From an uncultured Bacteroides sp. (GTDB lineage Bacteria; Bacteroidota; Bacteroidia; Bacteroidales; UBA932): DNA of 5,433 nucleotides. Below are positions 5,432-5,433 of this stretch, piece by piece. A program made the translations under genes and the position numbers. The stretch spans positions 1 through 5,433 of the forward strand of contig UQQM01000054.1 of NCBI GenBank assembly GCA_900543205.1. Direction: 5' to 3'. Each line of letters opens with the position of its first letter. Position 1 is the stretch's first letter. Under the pieces are notes generated by a model. It saw only the letters and a list, made by a program, of their open reading frames with translations. It had not been told where the DNA came from and ran no database searches.

Positions 5432-5433
5432 CT

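Noticed and set aside
1..5433. CRISPR array, insertion sequence, phage genes or a defence system
   Set aside because: There are no spaced direct repeats, transposase, integrase or defence domains; every long frame is accounted for by housekeeping genes.

Overview
The window looks like ordinary chromosomal housekeeping DNA from a GC-rich member of the Bacteroidota, most likely the order Bacteroidales. Three things point there: a promoter in front of the tRNA that fits the Bacteroidota -33 TTTG / -7 TAnnTTTG pattern with a 19-base spacer; weak or absent Shine-Dalgarno sites before most genes; and the flavour of the proteins (MutL C-terminus, rhomboid, small mutL-linked membrane protein). The genus cannot be fixed from the sequence alone. 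There is no sign of phage, insertion sequence, CRISPR array or plasmid DNA.

Layout. (1) Bases 1-1208, plus strand: the 3' end of radA (recombination/repair ATPase) followed by rsmE (16S rRNA m3U methyltransferase), joined by a 4-base ATGA overlap. (2) Bases 1220-4705, minus strand, read from right to left: a small single-pass membrane protein, mutL (mismatch repair), a rhomboid intramembrane protease and a short TsaC/YrdC-type enzyme for the tRNA t6A modification. The gaps are 11, 21 and 1 base, so these four look like one operon. Its end meets rsmE tail to tail with only 11 bases between the stop codons. (3) Bases 4706-4802: a short divergent promoter region that carries the same 10-base sequence, including a TAAATTTG -7 box, once on each strand. 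(4) Bases 4803-5282, plus strand: ispF of the MEP isoprenoid pathway. (5) Bases 5303-5431: a strong Bacteroidota-type promoter, a perfect 7-bp hairpin in the leader, and a tRNA-Gln(CTG).

The genes cover DNA repair (radA, mutL), translation and RNA modification (rsmE, tsaC, tRNA-Gln), membrane proteolysis (rhomboid) and isoprenoid synthesis (ispF). They do not form one evident pathway; their grouping looks like a conserved housekeeping neighbourhood.

I did not find a new system. The points most worth a second look are a MutL whose metal-binding endonuclease motifs are replaced while the ATPase and a clamp-binding-like motif remain, the mirrored -7 boxes with a possibly near-leaderless operon start, and the hairpin leader and A73 discriminator of the tRNA-Gln.
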